Shown piece by piece: positions 10,606-21,168 of a stretch of 64,000 nt of DNA (positions are counted from its first letter, which is position 1; the number at the start of each line of letters is the position of its first letter). The position numbers and the translations under genes are program-made. The notes below the pieces were generated by a model. It was not told the DNA's origin, searched no databases, and saw nothing but the letters and a program-made list of their open reading frames with translations. Origin of the DNA: Celoporthe dispersa (Eukaryota > Ascomycota > Sordariomycetes > Diaporthales > Cryphonectriaceae); the NCBI GenBank assembly GCA_016584495.1, contig WAID01000015.1, positions 2,418,501 to 2,482,500 on the forward strand, in the 5' to 3' direction.

Positions 10606-13521
10606 TCAGCGCAGACCTCCGGTGACGGCTTGGCCCCCGTCGTGCACCCTCTGGCTGTCCATCTGCGAGGTGAACTTGCTCATGGGAGAGTCTTCTCCGG
10701 ACATGCGTAGGCTGATACCGCTATCATCGTAGTTAGCAGCATGCATGTCGACTACAACATGCTGATTTTCGTTTTGTAGGCTCGGGGTCAGCGGTGCAAG
10801 AACTTGCTGCGAATTCTCCATCAATGTCATAATCGGGTCTTCGGGACCACTGCCAGTGCTGAATCGCATGTGTTTTCGCGCCTCGGTATCCTCTGGCTCT
10901 CCCTGGCTCTTTCGTTTCGATGGAACGATGGCTCGAGTTGTCATCTGTTGCATGAACCCGCCTTTCTCGGCCAGGAACCAGATCATCTCGTCAATCCAGC
11001 ACTTCAGGCACCACCAGGCGCCGAAGCTCTCGGCACTGTTGATGGTGAGATCTCTCATTATGGTCGTACCGATGGCCTGGGTAAACAGGACGATGTCTCC
11101 TGCGGAGGCGTACGGGAACCGAGACGACAAGGACTTCAGCAGCTCGACCCAGCGATCGAGAAGATTCGATGCCTCAACTGCACCCTCGTTGTCAACCTGC
11201 TCGGGACTGCGATTCCGGATGTAGAAGTCACCTTGAACCGTACAGCCTTCAAGGTTCCAGGGAACATCTCTGGGGTCCAGGAGCTCTCTGATCTCTGACA
11301 CAAGCAGGTAGACAACGTCCTCCATCGCCTCCACGGGCACGGATTGCGCAATCTTCCTGGGCCGCACGTATGTAATGAAGTCAAGATACATCTGAGTTCG
11401 ATTGGCGTGGTTGTGAAGGAAATTCGCACTGGCGTGGGCCGTTGTGTTGACTCTCAATGCTCGATCCAGAAGGTCTGCAAATAAAGCAGCAGGGGCCTCC
11501 TTGGCCCTGAGAACATGGTCTGGCTGACCTTCAAAAGAGGTCCTGATGTGAGAGACAAGCCTTTCGGATATGTTGCGCAAGCTCTGGAGTCCGAACGGGG
11601 GGATAACCTGCAGAGCCACCACAGCGACTATGTGCATCATGTTCTGGTACATCCGGAGGTCACATTGCTCGATCCAGGGCTCTAGTGCCGGGTTGACTAG
11701 CAACTTCTGAACCGGTACTGTAAGGGTGCCATGAAAGGCGGTGAAGAGATGAAAGAAGTTCTTCTCTTTGCAGAACCGAATGCACTCGATCAGAGAAGTA
11801 CAATGCGACAGGTACAGGGCCTCAAGCGATTTCGCAGCGTCATGGTCGGTGCCCGAAGGCAGATAAGGCTCGATCGGCGGAAGGACCAGGCGTGTTGAAG
11901 CAGACATATCATCTAGTTGCAGATGAAGCTTCTTTGATGTCCTGCTTCCGGTCACGCCCAGCTCAGCCACGCTAGCAACCGAGGGGTGGTTGTATATAGC
12001 ATGTCGGATATCTCGCCGCTCGTGGCCACGAGGTGTAGCGTCCCTGATCTCTGTAGCGGGTCCTTTTTCCGTAGGAGAGGGGGCTGTCGGATTCTCCAAG
12101 CCGGCGGCTGTAGACGGCCGTGTGATATTGCTAGTGACACGTCAGACCCAAGACGCTATTGACGATGGTGTTGAATTTCTTACCTCATGTTAAAGCTCTC
12201 GGCAAAACTTAGCCTCGATGGGCCGGAGGCAGAGAATTGCGATGGCGGTTCGTCCACATCGTCCACATCCACGTCGATCAACTCAAAATCAACATAGTGA
12301 TACTTGGACTCGCCACGTACACCCAGTCGTCGCGTCCTGAGGCCGGGGTACAGCACTCTGACAAGCTTGCCAAAGCTGGCCGGGTTCAAGACAGCGATCT
12401 TCTCATGGGCGCATCGCTTGACATAACTAGCGTACACACGACTACGCGGCACAGAAGTCTTGCCTTTTCGGCATGCTGATTTGATCCTGAACGTACTGGT
12501 CAGCCACAATGAAGGAGGGATTCAGGAATCAATACATTCAAGTGGAAGAGAGATGGTTGAGACAGACGGCGCAATTGACCTTTGGGCCGCATCTTTCATA
12601 GAGGAGTCGCTTCCAGGCCTGAGCAGGCATGAATGATGCACTTACCATAGCATGGCAAAGAGCTGCCGACTGCGCTCACTGCTAGGGCCGCGCTCGTTTC
12701 CATGAAGCTCCTTGGCTACATCCTGTAATGCGCGGTGGCTGTTCCTGTTGAACAATTCCCGCATCTCCTGATCGTTATTCGTGTTGGATCTGGACCGAGT
12801 CGGCGCGCTACCAATGTCAAGCCCTGAGTCTGGTGCAGGGCTGTCATTGCGATCTATCATCTGGGGCCCCAAGCCGGGGTGTCCATTGACAGACAAATAG
12901 TCGCTTGGCAGAGACTGGCGGCCCATGTGAGGTTGAGGTTGTTGTTGATGTTGCAAATGCTGCGGCTGCTGTTGGAAGCGGAATTGTCCTCCCATCCCGC
13001 CGTGTACTCCTTGCTCGACAGGAAAATCGCGGGCCTGCTGGACGGGGAGGCCGTTGGCGAGGACATACTCAGGAGATGTTGGTCGTGGGGCAGGGGCTAA
13101 CTGTCGCAGTTGTCCGGGCTGGGGCTGCTGCTGAGGCTGTTGTTGCGGTTGTTGCTGCTGTTGCTGTTGCTGCTGCTGCTGCTGCTGCTGGGCGAGCCAC
13201 GCAGCAGCGGCATGAAAGGAGTGCATCTCATCGTGTTGTTGATTTGAGTCGATATTGTTGGGTTGCGTGGTGACGGAGCGCGCAGACGTTGTTGATCCTT
13301 CACTTGGCCGCCGGCCTGGCGGGGGAAGCGCGAATACGCTTCTGCAACACTGTCAGCATCGGCATTGAGCCAGCAGACAGGCACGCGATCGAGGAAAGGT
13401 GGCATAGACATCGGCGCAACCATCGTGGCAGCGGGCGACAGTGATTTGGATGCGAGGAGATGCTGTCGACCGGGGGGAACAACAGAGAACAAAGCATGAT
13501 CTTCTTACCTGTCGAGGCCAT
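10606..13521 (-). CDS. RFX-family transcription factor
   Basis: Four coding exons: 13521-13509 (13 nt, MAST + 1 base), 13315-12646, 12486-12184 and 12130-10606, summing to 2511 nt (836 aa). The RFX winged-helix DNA-binding domain spans exons 2 and 3: SSERSRQLFAMLW, then IKSACRKGK, then SVPRSRVYASYVKRCA, and the diagnostic recognition block LGVRGESKYHY. A polyglutamine/Gln-Pro tract follows HAAAAWLA near residue 50. The long C-terminal exon holds the extended fungal RFX dimerisation/regulatory region. Homologues include yeast Rfx1/Crt1 (repressor of DNA-damage-inducible genes) and Acremonium CPCR1. The tiny first exon was chosen because its phase fits the CGCCAG acceptor; nearer acceptors give the wrong frame or an early stop. 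Confidence 0.88.
13125..13192 (-). repeat. Polyglutamine-coding CAG/CAA repeat in the RFX gene
   Basis: An imperfect trinucleotide run coding 15 Gln followed by Gln-Pro units. The mixed CAG/CAA codons include a pure CTG stretch on the plus strand near 13170-13190, a likely site of length polymorphism. Confidence 0.85.
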
Positions 13522-14552
13522 GGAGCCTGCAAGGAAAACCGATTGGCGTCGAGTGCGCCCTGTTGTGTATGTAGATTGATAGTTAGGGAGCGAATGAAAA
13601 GGAAGAGATCATAAGTATGAGTGGAGACAAGAAGACTACTGTAAAGCCAAAGACGAGACGCGGTGATACAAACGGCCTCTCTTTGAAGTGAAGGAGTGTC
13701 TGGCTGCCAGGTTTGTTTACAGTATTTTGGCGGTTGGGAAGGAAACGGAACAAATGCAAGGATCGAGTGGCTGACACGGCCTGGGGCATCTGTGTTGATC
13801 AATAACAGGGCCACTCACGAATGATGTGTCAGGGCCGTTAGGGCTGTAGCGCAAGAAACTGTGTCTGCAAATCAGTAAATAGCCCTGTGTTCCAATCTTA
13901 TCTGGGTGCGTTATCAGGGTGGAGCAAATGCTGACCTAACCCAACAAGACTAACCCGCTTACTCCGCAACCAATAGTGCTGCCTGAGGCATCAAGTTCAT
14001 GCAGCGCCTTAGCATACCGGTACATCCGTTCCACCCCCCTCTGTCCACCCCCTGCTTCCGCATGGGGCCCTCTGATGTCAGTGCTGTCCAGCCACTGTGC
14101 CTGCAAGTCCAGCACATCAGTCGTCATCGAGGAGGGAGCTCGTAAAGTTGATCCTTCCAAGCTCTGGACCCTCTTCAGCCAGCCCGGTTGCAAAGCCACC
14201 TGTTCCCAAAATTGAAACCTTTTTCAGTCCTCAGCAATCAAGCCCTTTTTCTCCGTGAATATACTAAGTGCAGTCAACATCGTACTCTTCTCAAATCGGT
14301 CAGTCCCTTTTTCCAGTCACCCATATCATCCAAGCCCCAGGCGCAGCCCACTGCTTTCCCGGCATCCCGGCCTAAGCTTTGGCCCCGCAGTCCACTCAGC
14401 CCTGACGTTCCAGCTTCTCGAACCCTCCAGACTGACCAACTGTCCTTGTGCCTCTAGATCTCCAGCTCTCCCTCCAACCACAATCACGACGATAAAGCCC
14501 AAAACCACAACCTCCTCGGCATCGCTCAGAACAGATTAATACATCCGTAACA
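13522..14552. other. Divergent promoter region, RFX / YOP1
   Basis: About 1 kb between two start codons on opposite strands. Sequence GCTCC just before the RFX ATG follows a TTGCAG, suggesting a spliced 5' UTR. A CT-rich pyrimidine region precedes YOP1. No independent gene seen. Confidence 0.5.
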
Positions 14553-15313
14553 ATGTCTGCTCAAGATAAGGTTCAGCACTATCTGGGTGCTCTGGACAAG
14601 GAGGTATGTAGTCACGCGCGCATTCTCGGCACCCTGAGCTTTTTCCTTGCTGTGTGTCTGGAAGCTGACCATGAACACCATCAATTAGCTCTCCAAGTAC
14701 CCTTCCCTCAACAACATCGAGAAGCAAGCTGGTGTGCCAAAGACCTATGCTGTCATTGGTCTGGTCACCCTCTACTTTTTCTTCATTGTCTTCAACCTGG
14801 GCGGTCAGCTCCTGACCAACGTGGCTGGGTTCGCCATCCCTGGATACTACTCTCTGGAGGCGCTCTTTACAGCTGGCAAGTCTGATGACACCCAGTGGCT
14901 TACCGTAAGTGCTCCCATCGAACCTTTTTCAGTGTCTTCGCATTGAATGCTCACTGACTTTTTTTTCTAGTACTGGGTTGTTTTCTCTTTCTTCACGTAA
15001 GGCCCCGACATTGCGCCCTGGATCTCGGTCCGAACATCTCTAATCCTTTCTCTGCAGCGTCCTTGAGAGCCTCCTGAGCGTTGTCTACTGGTTCCCATTC
15101 TACTACACATTCAAGTTCATCTTCCTCCTGTGGCTCTCCCTGCCCATGACTAGGTATGATACCCTGACTCTCCTGGCAGGCGTGCCGGTACTGACGGTTG
15201 GCTGCAGGGGGGCCGACCTCATCTTCCGATCCTTCCTGGCGCCCATGCTGGGTCGTTACTTCGGCGGCTCCACCGCTCCTGGCCTGCGCGCCCAGGCCGA
15301 CAAGACCGAGTAA
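14553..15313 (+). CDS. YOP1: YOP1 / REEP5-type ER membrane-shaping protein
   Basis: Five exons: 14553-14603, 14689-14904, 14971-14996, 15058-15153 and 15208-15313 (495 nt, 164 aa), all GT-AG with consistent phases. It starts MSAQDKVQHYLGALDKE. The TB2/DP1/HVA22 region contains two hairpin hydrophobic segments (YAVIGLVTLYFFFIVFNLGG and the VLESLLSVVYWFPFYYTFKF region) and conserved YWVVFSFFT. It ends GGSTAPGLRAQADKTE. Family members insert as wedges that curve tubular ER and work with reticulons and Rab/Sey1-type machinery. Length matches yeast Yop1 (180 aa) closely. The 26-nt third exon is short but has strong splice sites on both sides. Confidence 0.95.
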
Positions 15314-16523
15314 ACGAATTACACGGGACCGCGATAGCTCAAGGGTGTGCGTGACCCTTGCTATACTCAACAGGCTTTGGATCGAGACACGGTTTTCGAC
15401 GCGGTGACCCAAGTACGTTTCGGCATCGGCAGTTACGCGCAGCGGCCAGCAAGTGCCTCATTGCCGGGACCCGTCTCGGGTCTGGCTGCTTGCTGGGACT
15501 GGTCTGAAAGGTAACGAGATAGGCGGCGGTGATGTATGCGGGGATGGTATCGCAGATGTTGCAAGAGGTTGATTGATACAATAGACGGATGGTTTTTTCT
15601 TTTCCCGATTGGGAGGGGTCTGCTAGAGACATGATTCACCTCGGACCCAGTTTCCTTGTGCGTGTTCTGGACCAGGAATGTGTACCGACTCTGATGGTTA
15701 TGACATAGTCAAATTGGATGCTCGTGGCTCCGTCTTTCATGTGCTTAGTTGATCCAGATCATTTGAGCGTTGCCATGACTACACGAGGAACAGAATTCCT
15801 GTGCCGGAGGAGGGCAATGTTCCTGAATGATACTACATTCCAGCTCCCCTTAGTGCGGCTGCCGATATTTTGCCTTTCAGAATCTGAGAACCTACCAGCT
15901 ACCTGACATGACCTGGCGTGCCTGGCTGAATAGATCGACGACCATTCGACAGCGACGGGGAGGGCCAGATTCCCGTAGTGGTAGGAAATGGGTGGGGTCG
16001 CGGTTACATTGGCCCCAGCTTAAATTCAGCGCGCCAGACCTGTACTCGGTACCTAACACTGCTAATAGTACTACCACAGCGGGTCGGCCCCGCTAACGTC
16101 TATCGCTGGCTGCCGCTGGCTCAGGGCTCCCGTCATGCATTGCATGTTAGAGATCCAGAGGAGTGAAACCTAAGCTGCGAGTCCTGCAAACTGACTTTAC
16201 CTCCTGGCCTGCTGTACTCTTGTTCACCAAAGGAACAACCTCCGCTGCTGCCTCACCCCCTGATGACTTCGTTCCTCTTTTTAAACAGCATCGATCACTG
16301 TTCTTAGAAACCTCTGGTGAGGAGACCTGGTACTCCTCGAACGACTATCCGAGACTGCTTTTACCGTACCACCACCAGCGTATCCCGAATACCGCCGTCC
16401 TTCTTTGCGACACACCCACCTTACGCTCTGCTCCTGACAGCACCTCTGGCCCACGAATTGTCGAATCGACAAGCCAGGCGCCAGACAGCCGATCGATAGC
16501 CCCCTTGAGGGCATGTCCTCACC
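15314..16523. other. Intergenic, about 1.2 kb
   Basis: Contains the 3' flank of YOP1 and the promoter/5' UTR of MID1. Open frames here are short and compositionally non-coding. Nothing else was recognised. Confidence 0.5.
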
Positions 16524-18470
16524 ATGCAGCTCTCACCGCTGCAGTCGCGGCTTGCGGCGTCCGTCACCGCAACCGTTCTCCTCATCATCCTCTACCTCTC
16601 GCTCTTCAAACCTCAATTCGCCTTCGCAGAAGAGATCAACCACGGCTCGCCTATAATATTCGACGATGAAATAAATCTGGCCCCCCGAGCGCTCAGGGAT
16701 GCCCTGTACGAGCCCGACTTCCACGCCTTCGATCGGAGCATAATAGGAAGGGCACCGGTTGTTGCTCGGGACACGATCGCGTTGACGAACAACGTGCCGA
16801 CCAAGATGAATCTCAATGCGGGCGACTCCTTGGTATTTATGTTTGATAGCTCGCAGCTGTCGAGCAGGCAAGAGGATATGCCGCTGGAATTGCGCGGAGA
16901 GTCTGAAACATCACCAGAAGAAAAGGAGGCAACGGGTGGAGAGGGAGCACTGGCAAAGAGGGCGTCTGCGACGGTCTACTTATCCGCGAATACGTGTTTA
17001 CAACCCGCAGGGAACTCGACCACCACGGCGACGCCCCCACAGTTGACGCTGTACGTGTCGAACTCGACAGATAACACGTCACCGGGGCCGTCCGCCGATT
17101 CAAGCCAACAGGAGGTCAGGACGTTCGAGAAAGGCGCTGTCATGTTCAACATGACCACATCCGACAGCATCTACGTCGGCGTTGCCGCGTCCAACATGTC
17201 TAGCGACTTCTCTGGGATCTACAATGTCCAGATCGCCGGCTCCGTGGATGGCTGGTACCACAGCTACAACGAGACGAACGCAGAGGAGCTCTTCTGGGTA
17301 GACAGCGACACCACGTCGGTCTTGCTGATGACGCAAAACCTGACGACCAGCCGGAACCACGAGGTCGAGCAGGAGATTATGGCCAGCCGGCCGTATGTCA
17401 TGTTTGCGCAGAACGACATCGACCCATCCATCAACGGCCTGGAGAACTCATTCTGCGGCCTCAACAATAATGCCCAGATCGCGGCGGTTAGAAACGGCCA
17501 GACGACGTCGGAGGTGACGACGGGGATGACCAAGAGAGGCGCGGGCGGGTACCCGAAGCAGCAATTCTACTTCAGCGGGCTGAACTCGAGCTCCAAGTAC
17601 GTCGGCATCCTAGCGAGGAATGTGGATAATTCTAGTGATACCAATGTTGTTGGAGGTGGTGGCTCTGTCTACCGGACCACGCAGTTTGAGACCAAGTCAA
17701 GTGAGTTCTTCGGATCTACCTCAGGTAGCCACGGTCACTTGTCGGCGTGCTAATATCGAGCCCCAGGCTATGGCAACTGCGCTCTGGTCTTCAACCTCAC
17801 GTTCTGCGACCAGGTCGCCTATGCTGTGCCCAGCAACAACCAGACATTTTCCACCACGTCCGCTCTGGGCGAATTCTATGACGATTACGCCAAATCTCTA
17901 TACGATGGCTTTAACAAGTCCATGACAATGATCCCCTGCGAGGCCGAGGACACCCAGCAGTATTCCCTGGTCCGTAACTGCAGCACCTGCCACGCAGCCT
18001 ACAAAGACTGGCTATGCTCTGTGACCATCCCCCGCTGCGAGGACTTCACCTCGACCGAAACATTCCTGCAGCCGCGTGCCATGAACTCCACCTTCCCGGA
18101 CGGCAGCTCCCTTCCCCAGGACCTGCTGCTCCAGTACTCCCAGTTCAGCAACCAGCTGAGCTATCTGACCAGCCGGAACCCCCTGATCGACACAGAGATC
18201 AAGCCCGGCCCGTACAAGGAGGTCCTGCCGTGCGAGGAGCTGTGCTACGACCTTGTGCAGAGCTGCCCGGCCTCGTTGGGATTTACCTGCCCGAGGCCTT
18301 GGAATGTGGGGTTCAACACAAGCTACGGCACGAAGTTGGGGAGCAACGACGGCAACGTCACCTGCAACTATCCCGGGTCGTTTCATTTCTACTCGGGCGC
18401 GGGCGTATTGGCTTCAAGCTGGCTGCTGACTACCGCAATGGTCTTGCTGGTCGGGGCTGCTGTCTGGTAG
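16524..18470 (+). CDS. MID1: Mid1, regulatory subunit of the high-affinity Ca2+ channel
   Basis: Two exons, 16524-17700 and 17767-18470 (626 aa). The first ~35 residues form a signal peptide/anchor (VTATVLLIILYLSLF). The body is an extracellular domain with many N-glycosylation sequons (NST, NMT, NMS, NET, NLT, NSS). The second exon encodes the Cys-rich C-terminal region (YGNCALVFNLTFCDQVAY, RNCSTCHAAYKDWLC, LPCEELCYDLVQSC) typical of Mid1. It ends in a hydrophobic tail resembling a GPI-attachment signal. In yeast and moulds Mid1 partners Cch1 for Ca2+ influx during mating, stress and hyphal growth. Length and domain order are as expected, with no sign of damage. Confidence 0.93.
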
Positions 18471-19614
18471 TGTGGAGATCAGCAGACAGGCTTAGGGGCC
18501 GGGGGAGGAGGGAGAAGGCGGGGGGCGCGTGTTTTATTTAGGCGTTTTGTTGCATCTTGATACGTTTCTCTTCTTTTTTACTTTTTGAGCCTCGCCTCCT
18601 GGAAGAGAGTTCTAGAGACTTAGGGGTCTGCGTCGGCGTTACGGATCGATTTCTTGGATTCGATTTTACGGGCATAGGGTTGCGGTATGACAGATGTTTA
18701 TTTGATTGGTCTCGTGTTAGGTGTATCTCAACGCTGAGTGTCTGATGAAACATATATATAGAAAGAGGGAGAAGAGAGGGGGAGAACATGAATGACTAAT
18801 TGGGTGCCTCATTTGTGCCACTTTGATGCCTTTTAGGCAGTCGTTCAAGCGCAGATAGCATGTTTCTATGCGAATACTCGTCGTCAAGCAGAGCGCATAT
18901 GGATCAGCTGCACATGTCTGCGGCGGATTTATACCAGTCGACCACTTGTTTAGAACTATCTGCTTGTCGTCGTGATAATTGTTGACGCCGCTGCATGACA
19001 TGATATTGCAATACAAAATTGTCTAGTACGTTAACAAATTGTGCCAAGTTAATGCTAGGCCCATAACTTCTCCCTCGACTACGCATCAAATTTGGAAGAC
19101 GACATCCTCTAGGGTATGGCACTGTATATATCTCGGCGGCGAAAAGGACAATATTCTTGAGTCTCCTGGCACATATGTCTGAGGATATGTGGGGGGAACT
19201 ACCTGCTCCTCAAGAGTCTGGAGACGGTCCTACTAAGTACTTTCGAACAAGAGGGGCCGTTGTCCGTGATCTGTAGCGCGTAGCCGTCACTTCTGCCTAT
19301 AATCGTCTGTTCAACGAGGCGCTGTTAATTGAGAGATTACCATTTTGAAGTCACAAGACGATCCAGCTGGGAGGCCTCATGATCGAGGAGCCCGCTCAAG
19401 GACCAAGGAATCTATGAACATGTTCATCCGATCGACCAGACGGCGTCGAACCTTCATTGGTCATTAATTTATCTCCAAGCTACCGAGGTGGCGAGCGGGA
19501 TGTATGTATATGTACTCATGTATTCTGTCGCTATGATCTAGATGTAGTGCGTGTACTGAAGGAAGTTACCCAGACTATGGGCAGATTTGATGGTGGATAT
19601 GCAAACTCCACCTC
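18471..19614. other. Convergent intergenic region
   Basis: Lies between the 3' ends of MID1 (+) and the CDF transporter gene (-). It is somewhat AT-richer from 18540 to 19130. No coding or RNA feature was recognised. Confidence 0.5.
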
Positions 19615-21168
19615 TCACATATCCTTCTTAAAAGCATGCTCCGGCTTGTGCGTCGTCTCATAGTCTACATGGACGTACGCCCTCTCGATATCCGGCAGGC
19701 TCTCCAGCTTGAACTGCAGGTCCTCGGCGACGTCGTGCGTCTCCCTCAGCGTGTCGTCCGAGTCCATCACCACGTCCACCTCGGCGATCAGCCTGGGGCC
19801 CGAGTGGTACACACGTACGGTGTCGATCTGCTTGATAGCAGGACTGTGGGTGCAACACACGTACGTGATGAGCTGCTGGGTTTCGACGGAGGCAACGACG
19901 CCCACCAGAAGCAGGAACTCTGTGAAGGCTGTCCGCAGCCAGATCGTCGACACGATGAGTGAGATGAGGATGGAACCCATAGGGTCGATCCACCATGCGA
20001 GCTTGGCACCGCCAACGGAGGTTAGGATACCAAAGCCGTTGATGAGCAGGTCATTACGGTGATCCTGCCAGAGGATGAAGACCTGCGAGTACTTATCCTT
20101 GAGCATCCAGGTGTAGAGGAACAGCGCGAGCTTGGTGCAGAAGGCGACGCAGACGGCGATGACCGAGGGGAGGTGGAATGTGTTGGTACCGCCCTCCCCG
20201 TCGCGGCTCACGAGCTCCTTGCAGGAGAAGGCGATCAGGATCAGAGACACCGAGGTCATGAGGAAGCAGAAGACGATGTTGCCAATGGTCTCGAGGCGGG
20301 CCTTGCCAGAGGGGAACCGGGAAGGGTCGACACGCCTGACGGCGCGGTTGGAGATGATGAGGGTAACATTGGACATGGGGTCGAAGATGGCGTCGGCCAT
20401 GGTGGTGAAGAGGGAGAGAGAGCTGGACGTGATGGCGCCGTAGAGCTGGAGGCCGCACAGGACTATGTTGGCGACGAAGGAACCCCATACCGCGATCTTA
20501 TACTTGAGGTGGTCATCACCCTCCTCCTGCTTGGCATCGGCGACATGTTCCTCGACGGGCTTCAGGAGCCGCTCGATCGTCTCGTTCTGGCGGTTGTAGA
20601 AGCCCTGCACCCTGTGAAACTGGACCTTCTTCTGCCCGAAGCTGGGGAGGAAGTGCATCTTGCTGGACTGTCCCTGCCTGACACTAGCCGCTGGCGAGGG
20701 TGTGGACTTCGCGACGGCGCCATCGCCGCCCTGCTGCTGCTGCTGCTGCTGCTGTCGCTGTTCCGAGGAGGCTGGCCGGCTATCACGCTTCCTGGACATG
20801 TTGGCCTTGATCTGCTCTAGGTCCTCCTCGGTCTTGTAGCCCCTTGCCAGCCCGAAAGGATCGCTCTCAACATGGACCCGGGGAAGCTTGCCATCGGTCT
20901 TCTGGCTCTCGACGTCGGGCTCGTGCTGGGAGGGGATGTGGCGGGCGTGGGTGATGTTATCCTGGCCGTCGTGGCCCTTCACCTCCTCGGAGTCGAGGGC
21001 GGTACTACTGGCAGCTGCATTGTCGTCGGAGTGGATCGACCGTATGGCGGACATGGGGGTGTTGTGGTTGTTACTGGATCGAGAGTTGTGGGAGGCGTGA
21101 GAAGGATGCTGGTGGAAGTGGAAAGGGGAAGGGTGGTGGGTGATGCTTCTGGATAGGTCGGGCTCCAT
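19615..21168 (-). CDS. Cation diffusion facilitator, Mn-type
   Basis: A single intact exon of 517 aa from ATG at 21168. The first ~210 residues are cytosolic and low-complexity, His/Ser-rich near the start, with an 8-Gln run near 139-146. The CDF membrane domain follows, with about six helices. Metal-site motifs are DAIFD (residues 259-263, TM2) and DHRND (369-373, TM5). The DxxxD pattern at both places is the signature of Mn2+-transporting CDFs, as opposed to HxxxD in Zn2+ CDFs. A C-terminal cytoplasmic domain (RVYHSGPRLIAEVDVVMD, DIERAYVHVDYE) follows. The likely role is Mn2+ export into an organelle or out of the cell by proton antiport. It lacks introns, unlike most neighbours. Confidence 0.92.
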   Translation of the reverse strand: MEPDLSRSITHHPSPFHFHQHPSHASHNSRSSNNHNTPMSAIRSIHSDDNAAASSTALDSEEVKGHDGQDNITHARHIPSQHEPDVESQKTDGKLPRVHVESDPFGLARGYKTEEDLEQIKANMSRKRDSRPASSEQRQQQQQQQQGGDGAVAKSTPSPAASVRQGQSSKMHFLPSFGQKKVQFHRVQGFYNRQNETIERLLKPVEEHVADAKQEEGDDHLKYKIAVWGSFVANIVLCGLQLYGAITSSSLSLFTTMADAIFDPMSNVTLIISNRAVRRVDPSRFPSGKARLETIGNIVFCFLMTSVSLILIAFSCKELVSRDGEGGTNTFHLPSVIAVCVAFCTKLALFLYTWMLKDKYSQVFILWQDHRNDLLINGFGILTSVGGAKLAWWIDPMGSILISLIVSTIWLRTAFTEFLLLVGVVASVETQQLITYVCCTHSPAIKQIDTVRVYHSGPRLIAEVDVVMDSDDTLRETHDVAEDLQFKLESLPDIERAYVHVDYETTHKPEHAFKKDM

